Of a DNA stretch of 40,231 nucleotides, positions 17,492-27,592 are shown piece by piece. The notes below the pieces were generated by a model, which saw nothing but the letters and a program-made list of their open reading frames with translations, did no database searches and was not told the DNA's origin. Source of the stretch: Wenzhouxiangella sp. (GTDB lineage: Bacteria; Pseudomonadota; Gammaproteobacteria; Xanthomonadales; Wenzhouxiangellaceae). The stretch is from contig RECK01000174.1 of the NCBI GenBank assembly GCA_007694055.1, positions 1 through 40,231 on the forward strand. Reading direction: 5' to 3'. The translations under genes were made by a program, and so were the position numbers. Each line of letters starts with the position of its first letter. Position 1 is the first letter of the stretch.

Positions 17492-18277
17492 TCAGAGACT
17501 GCGCCGTGCCAGCATCATTTTCTTGATTTCCGCAATCGCCTTGGCCGGGTTCAGACCCTTGGGGCAGGTGCGGGTACAGTTCATGATGGTATGGCAGCGA
17601 TACAGCTTGAACGGATCTTCCAGGTCGTCCAGTCGTTCGCCTGTGGCTTCATCGCGCGAATCGACCAGCCAGCGATAGGCCTGAAGCAGAATGGCTGGGC
17701 CCAGGTAACGGTCGCCGTTCCACCAGTAGCTCGGACACGAAGTCGAGCAGCAGGCGCAAAGGATGCATTCATACAAGCCGTCCATGCGCTTGCGATCCTC
17801 GGGCGACTGCAGACGCTCCTTGTCAGGCGGCGCCGGACTCTGGGTCTGGATCCACGGCTTGATCGAGGCGTACTGGGCGTAAAAATGAGTCAGATCCGGC
17901 ACCAGGTCCTTGATTACCGGCATGTGCGGTAGCGGATAGATCTTGACATCGCCCTTGATATCGTCGATCGCCATGGTGCAGGCCAGCGTGTTGATGCCAT
18001 CAATATTGAAGGCACATGATCCGCAGATCCCTTCTCGGCAGGATCGCCTGAAAGTCAGCGTCGGATCAAGCTCGTTCTTGATCTTGACGACGGCGTCAAG
18101 CACCATCGGCCCACATTGATCCATGTCGACATCGTAGGAGTCAACGCGCGGATTCTCACCGCTGTCAGGATCGAATCGATAGATCCTGAAGGTCTTGACT
18201 CGCTTGGCGCCTTCGGGAGCGGGGAAGTGCTTCCCCTTGCCAATTCTCGAGTTTTTCGGGAGTCTGAACTGTGCCAT
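17492..18277 (-). CDS. sdhB: Succinate dehydrogenase iron-sulfur subunit
   Basis: [58 protein letters not shown]. Confidence 0.96.
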   Translation of the reverse strand: MAQFRLPKNSRIGKGKHFPAPEGAKRVKTFRIYRFDPDSGENPRVDSYDVDMDQCGPMVLDAVVKIKNELDPTLTFRRSCREGICGSCAFNIDGINTLACTMAIDDIKGDVKIYPLPHMPVIKDLVPDLTHFYAQYASIKPWIQTQSPAPPDKERLQSPEDRKRMDGLYECILCACCSTSCPSYWWNGDRYLGPAILLQAYRWLVDSRDEATGERLDDLEDPFKLYRCHTIMNCTRTCPKGLNPAKAIAEIKKMMLARRSL

Positions 18278-18327
18278 GGTCTGCTACTTGCCCTTCCTGT
18301 CCTGATTTCTGGTTAGCGGTGCCGGGA

Positions 18328-20121
18328 TCAGTAAGTCCTCGCCTTCAGCGGGACCACCTCAACATCGTCGCTCAGGGTGTACATGTGAACCGGCCGGTAG
18401 TCGATGCTCGTCTTGCCGGCCGGGTCCATCCAGATCAAAGTATGCTTGTGCCAGTTGTCATCATCTCGGTCCGGATAGTCTTCATGCGCGTGCGCGCCTC
18501 GACTCTCCTTCCGGTTCTCGGCCGAAATCATGGTGGTGACGGCGTTGCCGAGCAGGTTGCGCAGTTCCAGCGTTTCGACCAGGTCGGAATTCCAGACCAT
18601 GGAACGATCGCTGACCGAGACGTTGTCGAACGTGGCATTGACATCAGCGATGCGCTCGCAGCCCTGCTTCAAGGTGTCAGAGGTGCGGAACACGGCTGCG
18701 TCGGACTGCATCACCTGCTGCATGCGATCGCGAATGGCCGAGGTGGGCGTATCACCCGAAGCATGGCGCACTCGATCAAATTCGCCAACCAGGTTATCGA
18801 CAATATCCTTCGGCAAGGTTTTGTGCGACTGGCCCGGTTTGATCGTCTCGCCACAACGCTTGGAAACCGCGCGACCAAAGACAATCAGATCGAGCAGTGA
18901 ATTGGATCCAAGGCGGTTGGCCCCGTGCACGGAGACGCAGGCAGCTTCGCCGATTGCGTAGAGACCGGGCACGACGGAATCCGGGTCGCCGTCCTTGAGT
19001 GTCACCACTTCACCGTGATAATTGGTCGGAATGCCGCCCATGTTGTAGTGCACGGTAGGGAGGACCGGAATCGGCTCCTTGGTCACATCGACACCGGCGA
19101 AGATCTTGGCAGTCTCCGCGATCCCGGGAAGCCGCTCGTGAATCACATCACCGCCCAGGTGTTGCAAGTTCAGGTGAATATGGTCGTTCTTGCCCCCTAC
19201 CCCGCGACCTTCCCGGATCTCTATCGTCATCGACCGCGAAACCACGTCACGCGACGCCAGATCCTTCGCATTCGGCGCGTAACGCTCCATGAAGCGCTCG
19301 CCCTCGGAGTTGGTCAGGTAGCCCCCCTCGCCGCGAACACCTTCGGTAATCAGGCAGCCTGCTCCGTAGACGCCGGTGGGATGGAACTGAACGAACTCCA
19401 TGTCCTGCAACGGCAGGCCGGCGCGCAACACCATGCCGTTGCCATCACCCGTGCAGGTATGGGCAGACGTGCATGAGAAATAAGCCCGACCGTAACCACC
19501 CGTTGCCAGAATCACGGCGTGGGCCCGGAACTCGTGCAGTGTGCCGGTTGCCAGGTCCCAGGCCAGCACGCCGCGACAAACGCCATCGTCCATCAGCAGA
19601 TCGAGTGCGAAATACTCGATGAAAAACTGCGCTTCATGTTTCAGCGACTGCTGGTACAAGGTGTGCAGGATGGCGTGGCCGGTCCGATCGGCTGCCGCAC
19701 AGGTACGCTGGGCAGTGCCTTCTCCGAACCGCGTCGTCATGCCGCCAAAGGGGCGCTGGTAGATCTTGCCGTCTTCGGTACGTGAAAACGGCACGCCGAA
19801 ATGCTCCAGTTCGATGACCGAAGGGATTGCTTCTCGGCACATGTACTCGATGGCGTCCTGGTCACCGAGCCAGTCCGACCCCTTGATGGTGTCATACATG
19901 TGCCAGCGCCAGTCATCCTCGCCCATGTTGCCGAGCGCGGCACTCATGCCGCCCTGGGCCGCCACGGTGTGGGAGCGGGTCGGAAAGACCTTGCTGATGC
20001 AGGCGGTAGTCAGACCGGTCGCCGCCAGTCCCATCGTCGCGCGAAGGCCGGCGCCGCCGGCGCCGATAACCAGTACGTCGTACTCGTGTTTCGTGATTTC
20101 GTATGACTTGCTCAAGATCAA
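18328..20121 (-). CDS. sdhA: Succinate dehydrogenase flavoprotein subunit
   Basis: [32 protein letters not shown]-like segment ([12 protein letters not shown]). Confidence 0.97.
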   Translation of the reverse strand: MILSKSYEITKHEYDVLVIGAGGAGLRATMGLAATGLTTACISKVFPTRSHTVAAQGGMSAALGNMGEDDWRWHMYDTIKGSDWLGDQDAIEYMCREAIPSVIELEHFGVPFSRTEDGKIYQRPFGGMTTRFGEGTAQRTCAAADRTGHAILHTLYQQSLKHEAQFFIEYFALDLLMDDGVCRGVLAWDLATGTLHEFRAHAVILATGGYGRAYFSCTSAHTCTGDGNGMVLRAGLPLQDMEFVQFHPTGVYGAGCLITEGVRGEGGYLTNSEGERFMERYAPNAKDLASRDVVSRSMTIEIREGRGVGGKNDHIHLNLQHLGGDVIHERLPGIAETAKIFAGVDVTKEPIPVLPTVHYNMGGIPTNYHGEVVTLKDGDPDSVVPGLYAIGEAACVSVHGANRLGSNSLLDLIVFGRAVSKRCGETIKPGQSHKTLPKDIVDNLVGEFDRVRHASGDTPTSAIRDRMQQVMQSDAAVFRTSDTLKQGCERIADVNATFDNVSVSDRSMVWNSDLVETLELRNLLGNAVTTMISAENRKESRGAHAHEDYPDRDDDNWHKHTLIWMDPAGKTSIDYRPVHMYTLSDDVEVVPLKARTY

Positions 20122-20498
20122 ACTCCAAATGCCACTTTCAGAATGGCGATGACAGCCAGCAATCCACCAACAATAGCTGCCAGCTTGACCAGAATTTGTA
20201 GAGAAACTTCAGCGAATCGGCCATGAATGTAGTCTTCAATCACGACCTGAAGACCCAGTTTGCCGTGATACAGCGAAGTCACCACGAAAAGTATGGCCAT
20301 GGCCGCATTGAGTGGCCTGGCCAGCCATGCGGAGGCAGCGGCATGATCGGCGCCGACCAGCGAGGCCAGTGCGTAAACCAGCCAGACGGTCAGCAGGGCC
20401 AGCAAAATCGCGCTGAATCGCTGGGCCCACCAGTGTGACACGCCATCACCGGCGGCACCGTGGTTACGGGCGTTGGCCAATGGATTGCGAAGGTTCAT
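20118..20498 (-). CDS. sdhD: Succinate dehydrogenase hydrophobic anchor subunit
   Basis: [31 protein letters not shown]; 4-nt overlaps with sdhC and sdhA. Confidence 0.9.
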   Translation of the reverse strand: MNLRNPLANARNHGAAGDGVSHWWAQRFSAILLALLTVWLVYALASLVGADHAAASAWLARPLNAAMAILFVVTSLYHGKLGLQVVIEDYIHGRFAEVSLQILVKLAAIVGGLLAVIAILKVAFGV

Positions 20499-20872
20499 AG
20501 CAGGCCTCCCCAGATCGCGACGGTGAGAACGACTGACAGAATGACCACTGCCCACCCGGAAGCATAGGCGCCCCTGAGGTCGAGGAGCCAGCCGGCGTCC
20601 CAGAAAAGATGCCGGATGCCGTTCAACAAGTGATAGAACAGGCAGAAGCTCCAAATCGCCATGCCAAGCAGGCCAACCGGGTGGCTCAGTACCGCGATCA
20701 TCCGGTCGTAGCTTTCTGCGCCGCCGGCCAGTGCCAGCAGCCAGATCACCACTACCGCGGAGCCGACGCTGAGAACGATGCCGGTCAGCCGGTGTGATAT
20801 CGAGAGCACCGAGGTTAGCTGCGGTCGGTAGACCTGCAGGTGCGGAGAGAGCGGTCGGTTATCCGTCGCCAT
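20495..20872 (-). CDS. sdhC: Succinate dehydrogenase cytochrome b556 subunit
   Basis: RPLSPHLQVYRPQLTSVLSISHRLTGIVLS; HLLNGIRHLFWD. Confidence 0.95.
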   Translation of the reverse strand: MATDNRPLSPHLQVYRPQLTSVLSISHRLTGIVLSVGSAVVVIWLLALAGGAESYDRMIAVLSHPVGLLGMAIWSFCLFYHLLNGIRHLFWDAGWLLDLRGAYASGWAVVILSVVLTVAIWGGLL

Positions 20873-20901
20873 TGTTTTTCTCGCAGTCAGTTTTGATGAT
20901 G

Positions 20902-21069
20902 TCAAAAGTCGATGCAGCGACCGTTTTTCTCCCAATCGCCGTAACGCGTCGGCTCCAAACCCTCCTTGCGCCCACCGATCTCACGAGGGGCCTTGGCTGG
21001 CGCATGTGCATCGCTGGGTTCTTGTTTGGTGCCCGAGTCTGAACTCAAGCTGGTATTGTCGTCCGACAT
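20902..21069 (-). CDS. 55-aa DUF1674/SDHAF4-like protein (absent from supplied ORF track)
   Basis: My translation: MSDDNTSLSSDSGTKQEPSDAHAPAKAPREIGGRKEGLEPTRYGDWEKNGRCIDF*; C-terminal EPTRYGDWEKNGRCIDF is the family hallmark; directly upstream of sdhC. Confidence 0.85.
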   Translation of the reverse strand: MSDDNTSLSSDSGTKQEPSDAHAPAKAPREIGGRKEGLEPTRYGDWEKNGRCIDF

Positions 21070-21075
21070 ATTAGA

Positions 21076-21103
21076 ATTGTACCCCTTGGAGAAAGGATGT
21101 CAC
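21076..21103 (-). promoter_or_regulatory. Candidate sigma70 promoter of the SDH operon
   Basis: On -: GTGACA - 16 nt - TACAAT, six nt before the ATG at 21069. Confidence 0.5.
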
Positions 21104-21110
21104 AGTTGAA

Positions 21111-21935
21111 ATGATCAATACGTTCGATATTCCTTACCTATCTGGTCTGCGTATCGGCGGAACCGATGCGAGGCAATTCTGCCAAAGCCAGTTCACGTTC
21201 GACGTGAAGCAACTTAGCGAAGATCACTGGCAGCCTGGCGCCTGGTGCGACACCAAAGGCCGCTGCCTGGTGATCATTCTCGCAAGAGCTGATGAAAACC
21301 ATGTCGAGCTGGTCTGCCCGCGCAGTCAGCTCGCACAGCTTGACCGCTTGAAGATGTACTCGATCGGGCACAAGGTTGAGTTCGGCCGGGCCCTGCATGC
21401 ACGCGGCTGTTTTGGCGAAGCCCCGCAGCTCGCCAGGGTTCCCGGCTCACAGCCCCGCCGTCTGGAGCTTGCCGAGCAGCTGGCCGACGAAGACCCGGCC
21501 TCGGCTGAACGATGGCGGTTGGCCGACCTGGTGGCACCCCTGCCATGGCTGCAGCCATCCACCGCAGGCCGCCATTTGCCCCAGTTCCTGGGGCTGGAAG
21601 AGAATCAGGGCCTCAGCTACACCAAGGGCTGCTACCCGGGACAGGAGGTGGTCGCCCGCGTGCACTACCTCGGCAAGGTCAAACGCCACTTGCTCGGATT
21701 CATGATTCGAGTCCAGGACGGTGTGGCTCATGACCAGGCTCTAGCTCCCGCCACCAGGCTGGTTGACACGTCTATGGGCGAAGCCGGAGAAGTGCTTGAC
21801 TGCGTGCAGGGCGAGAACGGACTGATCGGTCTGGCCGTGTGCCCGATCGCCATTGAACCTGGCGTCACCTTGCTGGCTCAAGCAGATTCCGGGCACCTGC
21901 CCCTTGAGATGGCACTCCCGAAAAGTCTATGCTAG
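21111..21935 (+). CDS. ygfZ: YgfZ/GcvT-like folate-binding protein (Fe-S cluster/tRNA modification related)
   Basis: KGCYPGQEVVARVHYLGKVKRHL signature. Confidence 0.9.
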   Translation: MINTFDIPYLSGLRIGGTDARQFCQSQFTFDVKQLSEDHWQPGAWCDTKGRCLVIILARADENHVELVCPRSQLAQLDRLKMYSIGHKVEFGRALHARGCFGEAPQLARVPGSQPRRLELAEQLADEDPASAERWRLADLVAPLPWLQPSTAGRHLPQFLGLEENQGLSYTKGCYPGQEVVARVHYLGKVKRHLLGFMIRVQDGVAHDQALAPATRLVDTSMGEAGEVLDCVQGENGLIGLAVCPIAIEPGVTLLAQADSGHLPLEMALPKSLC

Positions 21936-21999
21936 TATCGCGAGAATAGCGAATTTTGCCAAAATTACAAACAATCAGAGAGTTAAAGGGGTAAGTTGA

Positions 22000-22947
22000 A
22001 TGAGAATCTCGATCAGACTACCGGCTTGCCTGGCAATCTTTCTGCTCGCGGCCGTCGCCTGGGCTCAGGATCCCGAACTGGAAACAGTCACCGAGGATGA
22101 ACAAGCTGCTCCGGCTGAAGTGGAGCAGCCCAGCGAAGAAGCTGTGCTGGCCGAAGTGGAACCAGCTCCAGAAGACGTCACTCCCGCCATCGCCGAAGAG
22201 CCGCTGGAGCCCCGAACCTACCAGATTCAGGTCCATCCCATTTTCATCCCGGAACAGGCTGAAAGTGTCTACAGCCCGCTGATCGCCTATCTCAACGCGG
22301 CAACTCCGCACACCTTCGAACTGCAGATCGCACGCGATTTCCATCGCTTCTGGCTGGATATGCGCCGCGGCGCCCAACCCGACCTGGTCTTGAAAGACGC
22401 GCACCTGATTTCCATGCGCATCAACCGCAACGGCTACACACCGCTGGTGAAAGCCAATGAACCCGGCACGTTCTCGCTGCTGACCTCCGGCATGAACATG
22501 GATGCGGAACTGTCCGACTTCGTCGGGCGTCCAGTGTCCAGCATGCCCGCGCCAAGCCTGGGCTACCTGATCCTGGCCAGCTGGTTCGATAACCCAATGC
22601 AGCAACCGGTCATCCAGTCGAATGCAAGCTCGTGGCTGGATGCGGTCGAAATCGTGTTCTCCATGGAAGCCGAGGCTGCCATTGTTCCGCACAACCTTGT
22701 CGCCCGTTACGTCAACATGGAAATCGTGCGCACATCGGAACCCTTTCCGCATGCGACCATCGCCGCAAGCCCGGAGGTTCCGCTGTCAGTTCAGCGCGAC
22801 ATCATCGACGCGCTGACCGTATTGCATGAAGACCCGGACCATTTCAATGCCCTGCATGAACTGGATATCGAGCAATTCGTGCCCGCCAGCGCCGAAGACT
22901 TCGACGGCCTGGACAGCTGGCTGGAGCAGGTTTTCACTTTTTTCTAG
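22000..22947 (+). CDS. Secreted PhnD-like periplasmic substrate-binding protein with acidic Ala/Glu/Pro linker
   Basis: Signal peptide; AEVEQPSEEAVLAEVEPAPEDV linker; IYSPLIAYLNA-like and FPHATIAASPEVPLSVQRDIIDAL features of PhnD-type SBPs. Confidence 0.6.
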   Translation: MRISIRLPACLAIFLLAAVAWAQDPELETVTEDEQAAPAEVEQPSEEAVLAEVEPAPEDVTPAIAEEPLEPRTYQIQVHPIFIPEQAESVYSPLIAYLNAATPHTFELQIARDFHRFWLDMRRGAQPDLVLKDAHLISMRINRNGYTPLVKANEPGTFSLLTSGMNMDAELSDFVGRPVSSMPAPSLGYLILASWFDNPMQQPVIQSNASSWLDAVEIVFSMEAEAAIVPHNLVARYVNMEIVRTSEPFPHATIAASPEVPLSVQRDIIDALTVLHEDPDHFNALHELDIEQFVPASAEDFDGLDSWLEQVFTFF

Positions 22948-22992
22948 GAACCTGACCGATTTGACCGATCGGTGTGAGGGTCGGGCGTTATC

Positions 22993-23808
22993 TTACCGAC
23001 GGGCAACGATGTAGCAAATCCAGCCGGCATCGGCATCCCCGCATTCGCTTGGCGAGTAGATTCCATCGCCCTCGCCGCTTTCCTCGTCGGTTCCTTCCCA
23101 GTAAATCGTGGCTGAACTGAACCCCGCCTCCAGCAACAGCTCCCGGATCTCGGGCAGCGTCCACAGCCGCCAGTGATACTCGAAAGCGCGTTCCATTTTT
23201 GAGCCGTCCGGAAACTCGAAATGGATCAGGCAGGTCATGTGATGGTGGATCGGGTCGAAGCTGGCCTGGTCCCAGACGTAGGTGAAGTCATCGTATTCGG
23301 TTCGCTCTTCGAGTTCACGATGGGCATCGTAACCACCGAAGGCATCCAGAAACAGGACGCCATCATCAACCAGCCCCGCCCGAACCCGCTCGAAGTAGCC
23401 ACGCAACGATGAGCGCGTGGTGAAAAGGTAATAGCTGAAGTTCATGGCCAGCACGGCGTCGACCCTGGCCGCATCCACAGTCAGCACGTTGTCTTGTTTC
23501 AATTCAACGCGCTGCTTTTGCGCAGTCGACAGTTCATTCACGTGATGACGGCGCCCCCAATCCAGCACCTCGCCGTCAAGATCAACGGCGATGGCCCGGT
23601 GATCAGGACCCGATCGCACCCAGGCGCAGGCAGTATTGGCAGTGCCACAGAAATCCTCGCGGATGAATTTCAGTGGTCGGCCGACCAGCTCGGCAAAGGT
23701 CTCGGAAACGAACTCCAGCTCGGTTTCCGTATCCTGAACACTGGCTTCGTAAAGCTCATGACGATCGGCCATGGTCGCCATGGCGTCTTTTTTTCGAGTT
23801 TTGGGCAT
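22993..23808 (-). CDS. Class I SAM-dependent methyltransferase
   Basis: FCGTANTACAWVRSGPDHRAIAVDLDGEVLDWGR; VDAVLAMNFSYYLF; GVLFLDAFGG. Confidence 0.8.
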   Translation of the reverse strand: MPKTRKKDAMATMADRHELYEASVQDTETELEFVSETFAELVGRPLKFIREDFCGTANTACAWVRSGPDHRAIAVDLDGEVLDWGRRHHVNELSTAQKQRVELKQDNVLTVDAARVDAVLAMNFSYYLFTTRSSLRGYFERVRAGLVDDGVLFLDAFGGYDAHRELEERTEYDDFTYVWDQASFDPIHHHMTCLIHFEFPDGSKMERAFEYHWRLWTLPEIRELLLEAGFSSATIYWEGTDEESGEGDGIYSPSECGDADAGWICYIVARR

Positions 23809-23834
23809 GGTGTCAAATTGTCATCATGGCTGTC

Positions 23835-24395
23835 TCAGCCACGCTGGCTGATCGCCGGCCAGGCAGAGCGCAGGTAAGTGAACATGGAAAGGATGGTCAG
23901 AATGGCCGCTGCAATCAGCAGCCAGCGACCGATTTCAAGCACGGGCAAGACACCCAGTGGCTCGCCGTAGAGCAGAAAACCGATGGCCACCATTTGCAGG
24001 ATGGTCTTGAACTTGCCGGTCCAGGCGACCTTGACCCGGGCCCCCTCCCCCAGCGCCGCCATCCATTCACGCAGCGCCGAAATGGTGATCTCACGACCAA
24101 TGATGGTTGCTGCCGCCAGAGCCAGAACAATTTCAGGATGCGCCTGAACGATGATGATCAGTGACACGCCTACCATCAGCTTGTCGGCAACCGGGTCGAG
24201 AAAGGCACCAAAGGTGCTGGTCATTCCATAGCGTCGAGCAACCCAGCCATCCAGCCAGTCCGTCAAACCGGCCAGTATGAAAATAACCACGGCCGCAATG
24301 TTCGCCCACGCCACCGGCAAGTAGAACACCACGACAAGCACCGGAATCATCACGATGCGCAGCAGGGTCAGGAGGGTCGGGATGGTCAGAGACAA
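23835..24395 (-). CDS. pgsA: CDP-diacylglycerol--glycerol-3-phosphate 3-phosphatidyltransferase
   Basis: CDP-OH-P motif GLTDWLDGWVARRYGMTSTFGAFLDPVADK. Confidence 0.95.
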   Translation of the reverse strand: MSLTIPTLLTLLRIVMIPVLVVVFYLPVAWANIAAVVIFILAGLTDWLDGWVARRYGMTSTFGAFLDPVADKLMVGVSLIIIVQAHPEIVLALAAATIIGREITISALREWMAALGEGARVKVAWTGKFKTILQMVAIGFLLYGEPLGVLPVLEIGRWLLIAAAILTILSMFTYLRSAWPAISQRG

Positions 24396-24462
24396 GAATG
24401 CTTACTCCACTTCGATACCCCATTATCCCGCAAACGCCACAGTCTTTGGCGATACTGGCCGA

Positions 24463-26289
24463 CTATCCGCCTTGTTTGGAGTTTTCGCGCAACTGTTCGA
24501 CGATGCGCTCGGCAAGGTTGGCGCTTATACCCGGCACCCGGGCCAACTCCTCAGAACTGGCTTTCAGTATCCCCTGCAAGCCACCGAAATGCTTGAGCAA
24601 GCGTTGTCGTCGCTGCGGTCCTACGCCGGCGATCTGCTCCAGTGGTGATGCCTGGGCACGCTTCTGGCGTCGCCTGCGATGCGCCTGGATCGCGAAACGA
24701 TGGGCTTCGTCACGGATCTGCTGGATGAGGTGGGAGGCCGGATGATGCGGGCCCGGTTTGACCTCGAAACCGTTGAGAATGAAGGTTTCATGACCGGCCC
24801 GGCGCGCCGGGCCCTTCGCCACCCCCATGATGGGAATCGCATCCAGGCCGAGCTCCTCGAGAACCTCCGCGGCCCGGTTGACCTGACCCTTGCCGCCGTC
24901 AATGACCAGCAGGTCGGGCAGTTCCGCACCTTCCTCGGCCAGGCGCTTGTAGCGCCTGCGCAAGGCCTGCGCCATCGCCGCGTAATCATCGCCGGGCTCG
25001 ATACCTTCGATGTTGTATTGCCGGTAAAGCGACTTGCATGCGCCATCGGTACCAAAAACGACGCAGGAACCTACCGTCTCGGTGCCCGAGATATGACTGA
25101 TATCGAAGCACTCCAGGCGTTCGGGCACGCTGTCGAGCTTGAGCAGTGCGGTCAGCTCGGCCAGGCCGCGCCCGACCTGGTCGCGATCGCCCAGGCGACG
25201 TCGCAAAGCATCTTCGGCATTGGTCAGCGCCATCTGCAACCACTTTGCCCGCTGCCCCCGAACACGCCAACCCAGGTGCACCCTGGCACCACGGCGACGG
25301 GCCAGGGCCTCCTTCCACAGGCCGGGCTGAGCCGGCGCACAGGACAGGATCAGGGCCGCCGGAGGAATTCGCTCGGCGTAGTATTGGCCGAGAAAGGCAC
25401 CCATGATCTCACCGTCATCGACCGACTCGGGCAGGTTGGCCGGAAAGAAGCAGCGCCCGCCGACATTGCGACCGTGGCGGAAAGAGACCACCTGCACTGC
25501 CGCCTGGCCGGAGGCGGTGCAAAGACCGATCACATCGAGGTCCTCGGCACCATCGGCCACGTACTGGCTGGCGCGCACCCGCTGCAGGCTTTGAATCTGG
25601 TCACGAAGCTGGGCTGCCTTTTCGAATTCCAGGCTGCTGCTGGCCGCCTGCATGCGCTCGCCCAACAATTCGATGACCGCCTCGTCCCGCCCTTTCAGAA
25701 ACTCGACCGCCGCCTTGACATCGCGGGCGTAGTCCGCTTCACTGACATAGCCCACGCAGGGCGCACTGCAGCGATTGATCTGGTATTGCAGGCAGGGCCG
25801 ATTGCGATTGGCGAACACGCTGTCCCGGCACTGGCGCAGGCCCAGCAGACGGTAGATCTGGTTGAGCGACTCACGCACGGCACCGGCGCTGGGAAACGGG
25901 CCGAAATACTGGCCAGCCTGCTTGCGCGAGCCCCGATAAAATCCGATCCGGGGAAAGGCATGGTCAGTATCCAGCTTGATCCAGGGATAGCTCTTGTCGT
26001 CGCGCAGATTGATATTGAACCGTGGCCGATGGGCCTTGATCCATTCGTTTTCCAGCAACAGGGCCTCAGCCTCGGTTCGGGTCAGGCTGACCTCCATGGC
26101 GGCAATCTTGCGCACCATCAAGTTGATCCGTGAGCCCTTGTCGCGGCGATCGAAGTAACTGCCGACCCGGCGCTTGAGATTGCGCGCCTTGCCCACGTAC
26201 AGGACCTGGCCTCGGTCATCGCGCATCAGGTAAACGCCAGGCCCGCTGGACAGCGAGCGTGCGAAGGCCCGCCCGTCGAATTCACTCAC
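24463..26289 (-). CDS. uvrC: Excinuclease ABC subunit C
   Basis: GPGVYLMRDDRGQVLYVGKARNLKRRVGSYF; ECFDISHISGTETVGSCVVF; C-terminal HhH. Confidence 0.97.
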   Translation of the reverse strand: MSEFDGRAFARSLSSGPGVYLMRDDRGQVLYVGKARNLKRRVGSYFDRRDKGSRINLMVRKIAAMEVSLTRTEAEALLLENEWIKAHRPRFNINLRDDKSYPWIKLDTDHAFPRIGFYRGSRKQAGQYFGPFPSAGAVRESLNQIYRLLGLRQCRDSVFANRNRPCLQYQINRCSAPCVGYVSEADYARDVKAAVEFLKGRDEAVIELLGERMQAASSSLEFEKAAQLRDQIQSLQRVRASQYVADGAEDLDVIGLCTASGQAAVQVVSFRHGRNVGGRCFFPANLPESVDDGEIMGAFLGQYYAERIPPAALILSCAPAQPGLWKEALARRRGARVHLGWRVRGQRAKWLQMALTNAEDALRRRLGDRDQVGRGLAELTALLKLDSVPERLECFDISHISGTETVGSCVVFGTDGACKSLYRQYNIEGIEPGDDYAAMAQALRRRYKRLAEEGAELPDLLVIDGGKGQVNRAAEVLEELGLDAIPIMGVAKGPARRAGHETFILNGFEVKPGPHHPASHLIQQIRDEAHRFAIQAHRRRRQKRAQASPLEQIAGVGPQRRQRLLKHFGGLQGILKASSEELARVPGISANLAERIVEQLRENSKQGG

Positions 26290-26759
26290 CGCGATCCATG
26301 CGCACCAGCCAGTTCCTCGATCAGCCGGCCGGCTGCTGTCTCAAGCATGTCAAGCACCCGCGTGAAGCCCTGGTCACCACCGTAATAGGGATCCGGCACT
26401 TCGAGAAGACCGTAGTCCGGGGCCAGGCTCATGACCAGTTCGACCCGGGCGGTCGCATTCGGCGGCGTCATCCGCTCAAGATCTTGGAGATTGCTGCGAT
26501 CCATGGCGAAAATTCGATCGAAGCGACGAAAATCGGCCACGGTCACCTGCCGCGCCCGCTCGCCGCTGATATCCATGCCCCAATCTTCGGCATGCCGAAT
26601 GGCGCGTGGATCCGGGGCCTTGCCAACGTGGTAGCCGAGTGTTCCGGCCGAATCGGTAAAGGCTTCGATACCGGCCTGCTTGAACTTGTAGTCAAACATG
26701 GCCTTGGCAGTCGGGCTGCGACAGATATTGCCCAGGCAGACAAACAGATAGGAATTCAT
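26286..26759 (-). CDS. Low-molecular-weight protein tyrosine phosphatase
   Basis: VCLGNICRSPTAKAMF (CX5R); DPYYGG. Confidence 0.95.
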   Translation of the reverse strand: MNSYLFVCLGNICRSPTAKAMFDYKFKQAGIEAFTDSAGTLGYHVGKAPDPRAIRHAEDWGMDISGERARQVTVADFRRFDRIFAMDRSNLQDLERMTPPNATARVELVMSLAPDYGLLEVPDPYYGGDQGFTRVLDMLETAAGRLIEELAGAHGSR

Positions 26760-26839
26760 GGCAACTTCACGACTTCAGGAATAATGATTTGCTTTTCGGG
26801 ACAACCAGCAGTTTCACCTGGCCAAATACTACCGCAGTT

Positions 26840-27592
26840 TCATGCCTGCCCGGTGAGAGCGGCCCGAAAGCGGGCAAGGTCCGCGGCCGTATCGATTCCG
26901 ACCGGGATCGGCGCGCAGGCACGGTCGGCAACGACACGCCAGCCAGCATCAAGTGCGCGCAGCTGCTCCAGTGATTCAAGCTGTTCCAGGGCGCTGGCCG
27001 GCAGCTCGGCCCAAGCCCTCAGGGCACAGACCCGGTAGGCGTAAAGGCCGACATGCCGGCAGGCCGTTTCGACCGGCCAGCCACCATCTCGCGGCCAGGG
27101 GATCGGGGCACGCGAGAAATAAAGCGCCCGCCCGTTTCGATCGGCCACCAGCTTGACGACATTCGGATCTCGCCACTGCGCCTCGTCGGCCAGCGGCTGC
27201 CATAACGTGGCCATGTCAGCCCGCTCATCCGCAGCCAGCAGCCCGGCAACCTGGCGCAGGCAGGCTGCCGGCATGGCCGGCTCATCGCCCTGCAGGTTGA
27301 CTACCGTTGCCGCAGCCTCCAGGCCCAGCTGAACAGCGGCTTCGGCCAGTCGGTCGGTACCCGAGCGGTGGCCCGGATCGGTCATGAGCACCTGGCCACC
27401 CGCGGCGTCAACGACATCGGCAATCTCACCGCTGTCGGTGGCCACCGTCACGCTCGCCGCCCCGCTCTCCAGCGCCTTGTCCAGGGTTCTAAGGATCATC
27501 GGGCGTCCGCCGAGATCAACCAGGGCCTTGCGGGCAAGACGGGTGGAGTCAAGACGAGCCGGGATGATGATGTGAAAATCCATGTCATTCAT
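26840..27592 (-). CDS. kdsB: 3-deoxy-manno-octulosonate cytidylyltransferase
   Basis: IIPARLDSTRLARKALVDLGGRPMI; NLQGDEP. Confidence 0.95.
   Translation of the reverse strand: MNDMDFHIIIPARLDSTRLARKALVDLGGRPMILRTLDKALESGAASVTVATDSGEIADVVDAAGGQVLMTDPGHRSGTDRLAEAAVQLGLEAAATVVNLQGDEPAMPAACLRQVAGLLAADERADMATLWQPLADEAQWRDPNVVKLVADRNGRALYFSRAPIPWPRDGGWPVETACRHVGLYAYRVCALRAWAELPASALEQLESLEQLRALDAGWRVVADRACAPIPVGIDTAADLARFRAALTGQA

Noticed and set aside
22964-22973. ACCGATCGGT 10-bp palindrome between the PhnD-like and methyltransferase genes
   Set aside because: Short dyad without a T-run or repeat-family context; not enough to call a site
24679-26133. 484-aa plus-strand ORF
   Set aside because: Antisense to uvrC; shadow ORF
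26819-26837. TGGCCAAATACTACCGCAG resembles the repeat core on the minus strand
   Set aside because: Too degenerate; a similar chance match (GGCGTAGTATTGGCCGAG) occurs inside uvrC coding sequence
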